From Shewanella polaris (GTDB lineage Bacteria; Pseudomonadota; Gammaproteobacteria; Enterobacterales; Shewanellaceae): 64,000 bases of DNA. Made by a program: the position numbers and the translations under genes. The stretch's first letter is position 1, and each line of letters opens with the position of its first letter. The DNA lies in assembly GCF_006385555.1 (NCBI RefSeq), contig NZ_CP041036.1, positions 558,001 to 622,000 on the forward strand, read 5' to 3'. The notes beneath the pieces are model-generated. The model was not told the origin of the DNA and made no database searches. It saw nothing but the letters and a program-made list of their open reading frames with translations. Shown here in pieces: positions 54,579 to 64,000 of this stretch.

Positions 54579-57500
54579 ATGACCAGCAAAAAGCAGCCCG
54601 CTAACAAGACCCAAGTACTATCGGCTGACCCACTTTTCTTACAAGCTGAACACTTGGCTAAAGATTTTTCATTATTTCCTGCTCATAACAAGCAGAGTTT
54701 ATCTGAAGAAGTGAAAGGACTATTAACAGAAGATACCATTCAAGCTAACTTGAAAAGTTTGGCATCTTTAGACGTTGATGGTTATGTCAATAAAGTTATT
54801 CAACCAACGTTGGATAAAAACCGCCCAGGGGCGAAGCGTATGATCGCTGACTTAAAAGGCAAAATTATTGCCGAAAGTCATATCGGACCGTTTTATCGTG
54901 CTGAAGTGGAACTTAATTTTGGCACTCGTACACGCCGTATCGGTTTTATTGCGCAAGAGCGTACGACCGCAAACGGTGCTTGGATGCCAGAGCATCATCT
55001 TGCAGCATGTAAAGCAATTCGTCACTTCGCTGAATTGTGTATGCCAATTGTATATTTAATTGATACTCCAGGTGCTGATGCTGGTGAAGTTGCCAATAGT
55101 CAAAACCAAGCGCATACCATTTCTAAAGCCATTGCTGAAAGTGCTAACGTTGATGTGCCTACTGTCGGTATTGTGATTGGTGCAGGCTATTCAGGTGGCG
55201 CTATTCCATTAGCAGCCGCCAACATTTTACTATCTGTACGAGACGGTATTTTCAATACTATCCAGCCACAAGGCTTACAAAGCATTGCGCGTAAGTACAA
55301 CTTGTCATGGCAAGAATGTGCTAAGTCTGTTGGCGTATCACCAGAAGAGTTGTATACCGCCGGTTGTATTGACGGCATTATCGATTTTACGCCGTCAGAT
55401 AAAGATGAACGCCAGCATAATTTACGTCGTGCGATTATTAGCTCTATTGAAGCTGTTGAACGCGCTGCGATGAATTTTGTACGTGATTCTACAGATTTAA
55501 AAGAGCACTACGATAGAAGTTTACAGCGTTTCTTATCGCCTTCGGCTAACTTACTTACGCTCGAAAACAATACTCGTTTATCTGTCGCCAATAACCCAAC
55601 GATGTACCACAATATTTTTGGTAGTGCCTATCGTTATTTGCGTTACTTGACCTTGCGCAGTCGTATTCATTCAATTACACAAGACCAATATGGTCGCTTG
55701 TCAAAAGTGAGCGTGCCTGAAGGTGATTTGTTAGCGCGTATTAAACAAGAGCAAGAGCGTGTATTCCAAGCGTGGTTAACTAACCCTGATAAGTTAGTTT
55801 ACGATGAAGAGTTAAATAAATTATGGGGTACGTTTAGCGCTAAACGTAAAGAGATTTCTACCGAACGTAACGTGATTACGCGTTTTATTTTGGGTGAACC
55901 TAAAGAGAACTACAAAAAAGCACGTAAAGCATTGTTATTTAACATCGGTTGGTCGTTATATCATCGTTGGAAAAGTAATGCGGCTAACAACTTCAATGGC
56001 TTAATTAAGTATTTAGAGTCGCTGCCTAAGTCTGCGACCCAAGCTCCATGGCCAGAACTTAGTCAGCTTACTGTGCTGGACATTGTTGTTAATGATGAAT
56101 TACGTGAAGACTTTATTTGGCAGTGTCACAACGTGCTTATCTTCAATGCGTTATATGACAATGTAGTGGGCAGTTTGGCGTCAATTTCCAAAGAAGCCAT
56201 GATGTCTAAAAGTTTGTCTCGCGAGTCAGTGGATAAGTTACTTCATAAAGCGATTGATAACGCAATATCGAACAGTGATAACGCTAACGATAAGAACAAG
56301 TTCTATAAGTGGCTTAAATACTTTATGGATCAATCGAATCGTGCCGAACTGTTAACACGTGTAGAGCAATGGAAGAGTGTGGGTTTCCCACAATTAAACG
56401 ATTCGCTTTTTGTTATCCTAACTTACTTCTTTGAACGCTTGTTACCTGAGTACTTTGATAGCGAAGACGATCATGATAAGTACACTGGGACAATTAACCC
56501 TGTACGTATTGGCCGTCGTAAAGATTTCTGGAACCGTTTAACGATGGGTTACCAGGATTTACTGATCCAAAAAGTACTTCGTGAAGAGAAAAAGAAAGGC
56601 AAGATGGGCTGGGAAAGTGTTGTCAAACAGTTCTTTACTAAGTTTGATGAAATTGATGCCGACAAAATGTCAGCTAACATGCTTAACTTCCCTGGTTTCC
56701 GTTTATCAATTGAAGATGCTATCGATAAAAAGATCCGTCCTTGTGGTTTAATTACTGGTCTAGCTGATTTTAATAATAATGGTAGCAAGTTACGCGTAGG
56801 TGTTGCGGTTTCAAATACGGCCTTCCAAGCCGGCGCATTTGATATGGCCAGTGCTGAAAAATTCAGTTCGTTACTGATTGAATGTGCTAAACGTAAATTA
56901 CCGGTTATTTGCTTTATCAGTTCTGGTGGTATGCAGACTAAAGAAGGTGCAGCAGCACTATTCTCTATGGCTGTTGTAAACGACCGTATTACCCGCTTTA
57001 TACGTGATAATGAATTACCTGTGTTGATGTTTGGTTTTGGTGATTGTACTGGTGGTGCTCAAGCTAGCTTCGTGACGCACCCTTTAGTGCAGACTTACTA
57101 TTTGTCAGGCACCAATATGCCATTTGCTGGACAAATGGTAGTACCTGCGTACTTACCGTCAACAGCAACTTTATCGAACTACTTATCTAAAGTACCTGGT
57201 GCGATGACAGGGTTAGTTCATAACCCGTTTTGCGAGACCTTAGATACTCAGTTGTCTGGTATTGACCCACTTATGCCATTACCGACAATGAAGATTGAAG
57301 ACGTGATCGGTAAAGCCTTGTCTACTCTTGTACCTGAAGTCGTTGAGTTAGAAAAAGTCATTGTACAAGATGATCCTCGTGCGTTGATGAAGCCAATTCA
57401 TAAAGTGTTAATACATGCTCGTGGTTGTACGGCGGTTAAATTAATCCGTAAAGCACATGACAACAATATTAATGTTGTATTGGTTGCCTCAGATCCTGAC

Positions 57501-59132
57501 ATGACATCTGTTCCTGCAGACATGCTTAAAGATAGCGATAAGCTTGTGTGTATTGGCGGTAATACTTCAGATGAAAGTTACCTTAATGCTTACTCAGTAT
57601 TAAAAGTAGCTGAATATGAAGATGTTGATGCATTACATCCTGGTATCGGTTTCTTATCTGAAAGCCCGCAGTTTGCAGCGTTATGTGTTAACAACGGAGT
57701 TAACTTTGTTGGCCCTAGTGTGTATTCAATGACCACAATGGGTAACAAATCTAATGCCATTCACACCTCTCAAGCGCAAAACGTACCCGTTGTGCCAGGT
57801 AGCCACGGTATTTTGAGTAATGCCGAGCAGGCGGTGAACGTAGCGTCAGAAATTGGTTATCCAGTACTATTAAAAGCGGTACAAGGTGGTGGTGGTAAAG
57901 GTATTCAGGTTGTTAAACGCCCTGAGGACATGATTAGCTTCTTCCAGAGAACCGCAACAGAAGCCGCCGCTGCATTTGGTAATGGTGATTTGTATTTAGA
58001 GAAATACGTTACATCATTACGCCATATTGAAGTGCAGTTACTGCGTGATAAGTTTGGTAATACCAAAGTATTGGGTATTCGCGACTGTTCAGTTCAACGT
58101 AATAACCAGAAAGTGATTGAAGAATCAGGTTCAACTATGTTGCCTGAAGAGCTTAAACAACGTGTGATGGAATACACTCGTGCGTTAGGTGAGGCGACCG
58201 ATTATATGGGCGCAGGCACTGTTGAGTTTATCTATAACTTGGATGCAAACGAAGTGTACTTCATGGAGATGAATACGCGTCTTCAAGTAGAACATCCCGT
58301 CACTGAAGCAACATCTGGTATTGATATTGTTAGTGCGCAGTTTGATATTGCTGCAGGTCGTTCAATTGAAAAATTGGAGCCAGTTGACCAAGGTTACGCC
58401 ATGGAAGTGCGTGTGACAGCAGAGAAAGCGGCACTAGATAGTCAAGGTATTCTTCAGCTTATACCTAATCCAGGTAACATTACTGAATGTATTTTGCCTC
58501 AGCGTGATGATGTTGAAATTATTTCGATTGCAGCAACAGGCAAAGAAGTGTCGCCATACTATGATAGCTTGATCGCACAGATCATCATACGCGGTACTGA
58601 TCGTGCTGACGTAGTAGCTAAAATGTATGAGTACCTTGATAGCGTTGTGATTAAAGGTATTGCGACTAACATTCCATTATTGAAGCTTATCCTTAAAGAT
58701 CCAACGTTCAATGAAGGTGTGTATGACACTAACTACTTACCACGTTTAATGGCTGAGTTAGATATTCCAGCACTGATTGCTGAAATGGAAGCGGCTGCTG
58801 AAACCATTGGCGTTGATACTGAATCATTACGTGTTGGTGAAAGTAATGAACTGAAAGTATTGGCCCAAGGCGCAGGTATTTTCTATACCTCTCCAGCACC
58901 GGGTGAAGCAGACTTTGTTAAAGAAGGTGACATTGTCACGGTTGAACAAACATTAGCATTGATGGAAGCAATGAAGATGTTCTCTCAACTTACGTTAGCG
59001 GGCTTTAATCGTCAAACGGGTGTGTTATATCCTGAAGATCAAAAGTATCGCATAGAACGTATTCTCAATAGTAATGGTCAGCAAGTGTCACAAGGTGACT
59101 TACTGTTTGTTATCTCACCAGTCGAAGCATAA
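54579..59132 (+). CDS. Single-chain acetyl-CoA carboxylase-like fusion (CT-BC-BCCP), 1517 aa
   Basis: One polypeptide carries all parts of a biotin-dependent acyl-CoA carboxylase. An AccA-like carboxyltransferase region comes first (about 80-300: AIRHFAELCMPIVYLIDTPG, GIVIGAGYSGGA). A spacer (about 340-690) without recognised domain follows, then an AccD-like carboxyltransferase region (about 720-930: LPVICFISSGGMQTKEGAAA, FGFGDCTGGAQASF). The biotin carboxylase domain (about 940-1390) has ATP-grasp loop AVQGGGGKGIQVV and FMEMNTRLQVEHPVTE. A C-terminal biotin carrier has EAMKMF at Lys1466. The order CT first, BC second is unlike eukaryotic ACC. Separate accA/B/C/D are expected elsewhere in the genome, so the acyl-CoA substrate is uncertain. 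It is divergent from a LysR gene. Confidence 0.9.
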   Translation: MTSKKQPANKTQVLSADPLFLQAEHLAKDFSLFPAHNKQSLSEEVKGLLTEDTIQANLKSLASLDVDGYVNKVIQPTLDKNRPGAKRMIADLKGKIIAESHIGPFYRAEVELNFGTRTRRIGFIAQERTTANGAWMPEHHLAACKAIRHFAELCMPIVYLIDTPGADAGEVANSQNQAHTISKAIAESANVDVPTVGIVIGAGYSGGAIPLAAANILLSVRDGIFNTIQPQGLQSIARKYNLSWQECAKSVGVSPEELYTAGCIDGIIDFTPSDKDERQHNLRRAIISSIEAVERAAMNFVRDSTDLKEHYDRSLQRFLSPSANLLTLENNTRLSVANNPTMYHNIFGSAYRYLRYLTLRSRIHSITQDQYGRLSKVSVPEGDLLARIKQEQERVFQAWLTNPDKLVYDEELNKLWGTFSAKRKEISTERNVITRFILGEPKENYKKARKALLFNIGWSLYHRWKSNAANNFNGLIKYLESLPKSATQAPWPELSQLTVLDIVVNDELREDFIWQCHNVLIFNALYDNVVGSLASISKEAMMSKSLSRESVDKLLHKAIDNAISNSDNANDKNKFYKWLKYFMDQSNRAELLTRVEQWKSVGFPQLNDSLFVILTYFFERLLPEYFDSEDDHDKYTGTINPVRIGRRKDFWNRLTMGYQDLLIQKVLREEKKKGKMGWESVVKQFFTKFDEIDADKMSANMLNFPGFRLSIEDAIDKKIRPCGLITGLADFNNNGSKLRVGVAVSNTAFQAGAFDMASAEKFSSLLIECAKRKLPVICFISSGGMQTKEGAAALFSMAVVNDRITRFIRDNELPVLMFGFGDCTGGAQASFVTHPLVQTYYLSGTNMPFAGQMVVPAYLPSTATLSNYLSKVPGAMTGLVHNPFCETLDTQLSGIDPLMPLPTMKIEDVIGKALSTLVPEVVELEKVIVQDDPRALMKPIHKVLIHARGCTAVKLIRKAHDNNINVVLVASDPDMTSVPADMLKDSDKLVCIGGNTSDESYLNAYSVLKVAEYEDVDALHPGIGFLSESPQFAALCVNNGVNFVGPSVYSMTTMGNKSNAIHTSQAQNVPVVPGSHGILSNAEQAVNVASEIGYPVLLKAVQGGGGKGIQVVKRPEDMISFFQRTATEAAAAFGNGDLYLEKYVTSLRHIEVQLLRDKFGNTKVLGIRDCSVQRNNQKVIEESGSTMLPEELKQRVMEYTRALGEATDYMGAGTVEFIYNLDANEVYFMEMNTRLQVEHPVTEATSGIDIVSAQFDIAAGRSIEKLEPVDQGYAMEVRVTAEKAALDSQGILQLIPNPGNITECILPQRDDVEIISIAATGKEVSPYYDSLIAQIIIRGTDRADVVAKMYEYLDSVVIKGIATNIPLLKLILKDPTFNEGVYDTNYLPRLMAELDIPALIAEMEAAAETIGVDTESLRVGESNELKVLAQGAGIFYTSPAPGEADFVKEGDIVTVEQTLALMEAMKMFSQLTLAGFNRQTGVLYPEDQKYRIERILNSNGQQVSQGDLLFVISPVEA

Positions 59133-59155
59133 TACGTTAGATTGATTGTTGAATA

Positions 59156-59185
59156 AAATACCCACCTTTTGGTGGGTATTTTTTT
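59156..59185 (+). terminator. Rho-independent terminator
   Basis: The stem AATACCCACC/GGTGGGTATT has loop TTTT and a long T tail. It follows the carboxylase gene. Confidence 0.92.
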
Positions 59186-59270
59186 GTCATACTTTCGTAT
59201 GTTGTAATACACTCAACATTGTATACACTTTTTCGTTCAACTATTTTATTAGAATTGTTGGATCACACTA

Positions 59271-60740
59271 TTGAGAGAATTGAGTTGGCTTGGATCTTCT
59301 AAAGTATTATTGATTACGCTTTGGATATTGATTAATGGAATCGACACTAAGCATGCTCATGCTTCGGTGGTGGATAGTCAATCCATCGTTAATTTAAAAA
59401 ATAGTAATGTCGTACGATATTGTGTTGATCCTGATTGGTTACCTTATGAAGCCATTGTTGATGGTCGTCATACTGGAATTTCATCTGATTATTTAGCTTT
59501 ATTAGCACATTATACCAATCTGACTTTTGTGTTAGTCCCCACTTCGTCTTGGCGACAGAGCCTGGAATTACTCAAACAGGGTGAATGCGAACTAACGCCC
59601 ATTTTAAATCAAACGCCTAAACGTGACCAATATCTATCCTTTAGTCAGGTCTTTTTTAAATCACCAAATGTATTGGTGTCACTAAAATCTCAACCATTTT
59701 TACAAGGGTTTGAAAATATCGGCAACCGCTTATTGGCCATCCCCAAAGATTATCGCTTAGTCGAGTATGTACAACGGTATTACCCCAGCCTTAACACCAT
59801 ATTAACCAGTAATGAACGGCAGGGATTAGAAAAAGTCGCTAATGGTGAGGTAGACGTATTTGTCGGATCGATGTTTTCGGTTAATGCGTATATTCAGCAA
59901 CAGGGATTAACATCACTTAAAATTGCAGGTTGGGGTGGTCCTGAAGATGAGTTACGCATAGGCGTTATCAAGGCAAAAAAAACTTTGTTACCGCAGATTA
60001 ATGCTGGTCTAGCAAAAATCACTCAAGCTGATCATAATGCTATTTATAAAAAATGGCATAATATTACCGTCATTGAAGACATTGATTATAGTGTTGTTAT
60101 CCAAGTTGGTACTGTACTTGGGATGCTTATTCTATTCTTACTTTATCGAACGATTTGTGTGAGTAAGTACAATGTCCACTTAGAAAAAAACAATAAGCAG
60201 TTACAACAATTGCATTTAGAATTGGAACAAAAAAATAGCGATTTGGATTTTTTAGCTCAACACGACCCATTGACAAAACTATTTAATCGTCAATATTTTA
60301 ATCAAACCTTTTTAGATGATCCTAGGCAGCCTCAACAGAACAAACAAGCAAACAATAATATTAGTTTGGTTGTTATTGATATCGATTTTTTTAAAGCAAT
60401 AAATGACAAGCATGGACATACTGTTGGTGACAAAATATTAGTTCAAGTCGCACAAGTGTTACAAGCATCGGTGAGAGATCTGGATGTTGTTGCAAGGTGG
60501 GGCGGTGAAGAATTTGTGGTGGTGTGTCAGCATGTAGCATTGCACGATGCTACCGAACTTTGCCAACGAATTACTGATGAACTTACCCACTTCCATTTTT
60601 ACAATAATATCAAAGTGACCTGTAGTTATGGTATTGCCCTATTGAAGGACAATGAACCGATTCAAGCTTGTTTTGAACGTGCCGATGGGGCTTTGTTTAA
60701 AGCCAAGCAGTCTGGGCGTAATCAATATTGTAGCGCCTGA
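59271..60740 (+). CDS. Diguanylate cyclase with periplasmic substrate-binding sensor
   Basis: A 489-residue membrane protein making cyclic di-GMP. A signal-anchor-like N-terminus leads into a family-3 solute-binding domain in the periplasm (about 45-265, VRYCVDPDWLPYEA), then one membrane helix (about 278-298), a short coiled coil (about 305-335) and a GGDEF domain. The active site reads RWGGEEF, and the inhibitory site RxxD (RDLD) is present five residues upstream, so product feedback is expected. The start is doubtful: no in-frame ATG exists near, and TTG at 59271 is used with a weak ribosome site. Confidence 0.9.
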   Translation: MRELSWLGSSKVLLITLWILINGIDTKHAHASVVDSQSIVNLKNSNVVRYCVDPDWLPYEAIVDGRHTGISSDYLALLAHYTNLTFVLVPTSSWRQSLELLKQGECELTPILNQTPKRDQYLSFSQVFFKSPNVLVSLKSQPFLQGFENIGNRLLAIPKDYRLVEYVQRYYPSLNTILTSNERQGLEKVANGEVDVFVGSMFSVNAYIQQQGLTSLKIAGWGGPEDELRIGVIKAKKTLLPQINAGLAKITQADHNAIYKKWHNITVIEDIDYSVVIQVGTVLGMLILFLLYRTICVSKYNVHLEKNNKQLQQLHLELEQKNSDLDFLAQHDPLTKLFNRQYFNQTFLDDPRQPQQNKQANNNISLVVIDIDFFKAINDKHGHTVGDKILVQVAQVLQASVRDLDVVARWGGEEFVVVCQHVALHDATELCQRITDELTHFHFYNNIKVTCSYGIALLKDNEPIQACFERADGALFKAKQSGRNQYCSA

Positions 60741-61128
60741 TAAAATTATTTTGATTAATGTGTATACTCTTTTTCGTCACTGGTCTTATTCGATAATAAG
60801 AACATAGTGGGCATCGCGGCAAACTCATATTCATCATAAAATGCACCTAAAAATGCTATTTTAGGTATTTAACCTCGAATTTAACATTTTTAGGGTAAAA
60901 TAACGTGACGGCTAAAAAATAATCTATTATTTTTAGTCGTTTGTTTTATATGTGATTCTAGTCATTAATATCGATTTTTTGAGCTAAAAATAAATAAATA
61001 TTGCACCAGCTATTTGCGCCCAGCAAGGTTCCAATTTACAATATGCGCCTTAATAACCTGATGTGCGGTGTGTCGGTTCTTTTTCGCATGCTCCGTCTAC
61101 TTCTTAAACTAATCATTAAAGTTGAATC
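60741..61128. other. Intergenic region with two hairpins before the EF-G gene
   Basis: ACCTAAAA (60845-60852) pairs with TTTTAGGT (60859-60866). A second AT-rich hairpin at 60908-60940 pairs CTAAAAAATAAT with ATTATTTTTAG and is followed by a T-rich tail. They may terminate the cyclase transcript or structure the EF-G leader. No gene is seen here. Confidence 0.5.
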
Positions 61129-63222
61129 ATGACCGAATTATCCAAATACAGAAACATTGGTATCTTCGCTCACGTTGACGCGGGTAAAACCACGACCACC
61201 GAGCGTATCCTTAAGCTAACCGGTAAGATCCATAAGATCGGTGAAGTACATGATGGTGAATCAACCACAGACTTCATGGAACAGGAAGCTGAGCGCGGTA
61301 TTACCATTCAGTCAGCAGCAGTAAGCTGTTTCTGGAAAGGCTACCGTTTTAACGTTATTGACACTCCAGGCCACGTTGACTTTACAGTTGAAGTTTATCG
61401 TTCGCTAAAAGTGCTTGATGGCGGTATCGGTGTATTCTGTGGTTCAGGCGGTGTAGAGCCTCAGTCAGAAACTAACTGGCGTTATGCTAACGATTCTGAA
61501 GTTTCGCGTATCATCTTCGTAAACAAATTAGACCGTATGGGTGCTGATTTTTTACGTGTTGTTAAGCAAACTAAAGACGTATTAGCGGCTAATCCTTTAG
61601 TTATGGTTTTACCAATAGGTATTGAAGACGAATTCATTGGTGTTGTTGACCTATTAACTCGCGAAGCTCACGTTTGGGACGATACTGGTTTACCTGAAAA
61701 CTTCACAATTCAACCTGTACCTGCTGACATGGTTGACTTAGTTGAAGAATACCGTGAAATGTTAATCGAAACTGCTCTTGAGCAAGACGATGACTTATTA
61801 GAAGCTTATATGGAAGGTGTTCAACCATCTATAGAAGACGTTAAGCGTTGTATCCGTGCCGGTACTCGTACAATGGCTGTGTTCCCAACATATTGTGGTA
61901 GCGCATTCAAAAACAAAGGTATGCAGTTACTACTAGATGCCGTTGTTGATTATTTACCTGATCCAGTTGAAGTTGATCCACAACCTCTAACTGACGAAGA
62001 AGGTAACGAAAATGGTGAGTTCGCTATTGTTGATGTTGATGCGCCTTTCAAAGCATTAGCATTCAAAATCATGGACGACCGTTTTGGTGCATTAACTTTC
62101 GTACGTATCTATTCAGGCCGTATCAAGAAGGGTGACACCATCCTTAACTCGTTTACCGGTAAAACTGAGCGTATTGGCCGTATGGTTGAAATGCAAGCTG
62201 ATGAACGTAACGAACTTGAATCAGCACAAGCTGGTGACATTATCGCTATCGTGGGTATGAAGAACGTGCAAACTGGTCACACTTTATGTGATCCTAAGCA
62301 CCCTTGTACTCTTGAAGCCATGGTATTCCCTGAGCCAGTTATTTCTATCTCTGTAACGCCAAAAGATAAAGGCGGAAGCGAGAAAATGGGTATTGCTATC
62401 GGTAAAATGATTGCAGAAGATCCATCTTTCCGCGTTGAAACTGACATTGATTCAGGTGAAACCATCCTTAAAGGTATGGGTGAACTTCACTTAGACATTA
62501 AGGTTGATATTCTTAAGCGTACTTACGGCGTTGACCTAATTGTAGGCGAGCCTCAAGTGGCTTACCGTGAAACTATCACTAAAGAAATTGAAGATAGCTA
62601 CACGCATAAGAAACAGTCTGGTGGTTCTGGTCAGTTTGGTAAAATTGATTACGTTATTCGTCCTGGCGAGCAAAATACTGGTTTCACTTTCACCTCGAAA
62701 GTGGTTGGTGGTAACGTACCTAAAGAATTCTGGCCTGCTGTTGAGAAAGGTTTCAAGAGCATGATGAATACCGGTACTATCGCTGGTTTCCCTGTGTTAG
62801 ACGTTGAACTTGAACTTCAAGATGGTGCTTTCCACGCAGTTGACTCGTCAGCTATCGCGTTCGAAATCGCTGCTAAAGGTGCGTTCCGTCAATCTATGCC
62901 TAAAGCCGGTGCACAACTTCTTGAACCTATCATGAATGTTGACGTATTCAGCCCAGATGACAACGTTGGTGACGTAATTGGTGACCTTAACCGTCGTCGC
63001 GGTATGATTAAAGATCAAAATGCTGGTGTTACAGGTGTTCGTATTAAAGCTGACGTACCGTTATCAGAAATGTTCGGTTATATCGGTTCATTACGTACAA
63101 TGACTTCTGGTCGTGGTCAATTCTCTATGGAATTTGCTCACTACGCACCATGTCCTAACAGCGTATCTGAAAAAGTAGTTGCTCAAGTTAAAGAGCGTAA
63201 GGCTGCTGAAGCTAAGAAGTAA
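61129..63222 (+). CDS. fusA: Elongation factor G, stand-alone paralogue
   Basis: A 697-residue translational GTPase that drives ribosome translocation. G1 is [12 protein letters not shown], with ERGITIQSA in switch I, DTPGHVDF and NKLDRMGA. Domains II to V follow, with [12 protein letters not shown] (domain IV loop region) and a typical C-terminal [19 protein letters not shown]. It is not next to rpsL, rpsG or tuf, so it is probably a second EF-G (EF-G2, annotated fusB in some Shewanella) in addition to the str-operon copy. The P-loop is intact. A terminator follows the stop. Confidence 0.93.
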   Translation: MTELSKYRNIGIFAHVDAGKTTTTERILKLTGKIHKIGEVHDGESTTDFMEQEAERGITIQSAAVSCFWKGYRFNVIDTPGHVDFTVEVYRSLKVLDGGIGVFCGSGGVEPQSETNWRYANDSEVSRIIFVNKLDRMGADFLRVVKQTKDVLAANPLVMVLPIGIEDEFIGVVDLLTREAHVWDDTGLPENFTIQPVPADMVDLVEEYREMLIETALEQDDDLLEAYMEGVQPSIEDVKRCIRAGTRTMAVFPTYCGSAFKNKGMQLLLDAVVDYLPDPVEVDPQPLTDEEGNENGEFAIVDVDAPFKALAFKIMDDRFGALTFVRIYSGRIKKGDTILNSFTGKTERIGRMVEMQADERNELESAQAGDIIAIVGMKNVQTGHTLCDPKHPCTLEAMVFPEPVISISVTPKDKGGSEKMGIAIGKMIAEDPSFRVETDIDSGETILKGMGELHLDIKVDILKRTYGVDLIVGEPQVAYRETITKEIEDSYTHKKQSGGSGQFGKIDYVIRPGEQNTGFTFTSKVVGGNVPKEFWPAVEKGFKSMMNTGTIAGFPVLDVELELQDGAFHAVDSSAIAFEIAAKGAFRQSMPKAGAQLLEPIMNVDVFSPDDNVGDVIGDLNRRRGMIKDQNAGVTGVRIKADVPLSEMFGYIGSLRTMTSGRGQFSMEFAHYAPCPNSVSEKVVAQVKERKAAEAKK

Positions 63223-63243
63223 TTCTAGTTTCGATTTGCTGAT

Positions 63244-63273
63244 AAAAACCGTTGCTTAGGCAGCGGTTTTTTT
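63244..63273 (+). terminator. Rho-independent terminator after EF-G gene
   Basis: The stem CCGTTGC/GCAGCGG (one T-G pair) has loop TTAG, preceded by A and followed by seven T. Confidence 0.88.
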
Positions 63274-63326
63274 ATGCCTTAATTTTATGATATCAGCACT
63301 AGACTTTAATACTGATGGGATAAATA

Positions 63327-64000
63327 TTATTTATGACTGTTTCTACTAAGTGTTAATAATGCGTTCGCTGGTGGGGTTAACGGCAGGTTTTCACGCCATA
63401 TTAATGCTAAGTCCCATGTCATTGCTGGTTGCATCGGTTTAAATACTAACTTGTTATTGGTTAATCGTTGGCAAATGGGTTCGGGTAAAATAGCCACGCC
63501 TAAGTTAGCTTCAACCATGGCTGCTATAAAGTCCCACTGACCGCTTCGAAAAGCAATATTAAGTTGTACACCAGCTTTACGACTTAAGCGGCGTATTAAT
63601 TTAGCCAATGAAAAGTCTTCATTATATAAAATAAAAGGATAAGACTCGAGATCTTGCCAGCTGATTTCAGCTTTGTCACTTAACGAGTGGCCTTCAGGCA
63701 AGCAGGCAAGCATAGGGTGCTTAATGAGTAGTTGATTGGCTAGCTCTGTTTTGTGAGTCGTTGGAAGCGCTGTGAAGGCAATATCAAGGCTGTTATTAAT
63801 TAATGCTTGCTCACACCCAAAACCACCGTATTCATACATTTGCATTTCGATACCTGGGTATTGCTTTCTGTAGGTTGTGAGTAAACCAATAAATAAACTA
63901 CTCATCATTGGGCATATCCCAAGCCGTAAGCGTCCAGTTTTTAAACCACTAAGATTACTAATATCTTCTTGAAGTCGATGCCAATGGCCTAAAATTTCTC
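63327..64000 (-). CDS. LysR-family regulator, partial (5' part outside window)
   Basis: This is the effector-binding domain of a LysR regulator. The frame stays open past the apparent Met at 63908 to the window edge, reading LQEDISNLSGLKTGRLRLGICPM, which is the typical LysR linker and first strand. So the gene is cut, with its helix-turn-helix lying beyond 64000. Further visible motifs are YPGIEMQMYEYG, DIAFTALP, AMVEANLGVAILPE and WRENLPLTPPANALL. It is transcribed toward the EF-G gene. The target is unknown. Confidence 0.85.
   Translation of the reverse strand, partial: EILGHWHRLQEDISNLSGLKTGRLRLGICPMMSSLFIGLLTTYRKQYPGIEMQMYEYGGFGCEQALINNSLDIAFTALPTTHKTELANQLLIKHPMLACLPEGHSLSDKAEISWQDLESYPFILYNEDFSLAKLIRRLSRKAGVQLNIAFRSGQWDFIAAMVEANLGVAILPEPICQRLTNNKLVFKPMQPAMTWDLALIWRENLPLTPPANALLTLSRNSHK

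Noticed and set aside
60908-60940. AT-rich hairpin as a firm terminator of the cyclase gene
   Set aside because: It has an unpaired base in the stem, is almost all A-T and lies 170 bases after the stop. Noted only as a possibility.
1-64000. CRISPR array, insertion sequence or prophage
   Set aside because: No regularly spaced direct repeats, no transposase or integrase reading frame and no phage structural genes were found.

Overview
The window reads as chromosomal DNA of a low-GC gammaproteobacterium, most likely a Shewanella species (S. frigidimarina-like base composition). The inference rests on the gene set: ArcA, AsnC, RluA, AhpC/AhpF, LdhA, class I Fbp, LysC behind a lysine riboswitch, GshB, RsmE, EndA and SprT, a second stand-alone EF-G, a GlyGly-CTERM exoprotease, and a Fap-type amyloid operon. 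No rRNA, CRISPR array, insertion sequence or intact prophage was seen.

Layout. 1-3.7 kb: tRNA-Leu(CAA) with terminator, then an AT-rich gene-poor tract holding two orphan genes, an 8-bp tandem repeat and possible coding remnants. 3.7-10 kb (minus strand): a secreted M36 metalloprotease with a rhombosortase-type sorting tail, AsnC, RluA and two small membrane proteins. 10-18.7 kb: ldhA behind a perfect FNR-type site, a dienelactone hydrolase-like protein, a small MscS-like channel, a spermidine synthase-like protein, the AhpC/AhpF peroxide system and a chemoreceptor. 19-25.6 kb: a tightly overlapping four-gene SMC/condensin operon (MksB-MksE-MksF plus a Toprim protein), that is a Wadjet/MksBEFG-like system in the order C-B-A-D. 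25.9-32.7 kb: a dicarboxylate/amino-acid symporter, Fbp, a DPP-IV-type peptidase, ArcA and a DUF3293 protein. 33-35.8 kb: lysine riboswitch, lysC and a co-transcribed M14-type deacylase. 35.9-46.5 kb (minus strand): an M50 protease, a DUF4144-like protein, a DUF342 protein, RsmC, alkaline phosphatase, GshB, RsmE, EndA, SprT and an exported pyroglutamyl-peptidase-like protein with no cysteine. 47-53.4 kb: a VpsR-like sigma-54 activator followed by a sigma-54 promoter and a five-gene Fap amyloid operon. 53.5-64 kb: a LysR regulator divergent from a 1517-residue acetyl-CoA-carboxylase-like fusion, a periplasmic-sensor diguanylate cyclase, a second EF-G, and a LysR gene cut by the window end.

The two most system-like loci are the condensin/Toprim operon (probable plasmid defence or accessory condensin) and the amyloid operon. 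In the amyloid locus the activator keeps the sigma-54 contact loop, a match to the -24/-12 consensus lies before the first subunit gene, and an attenuator-like hairpin sits between the major subunit and the secretion genes. Together these describe a plausible biofilm-matrix regulatory unit.
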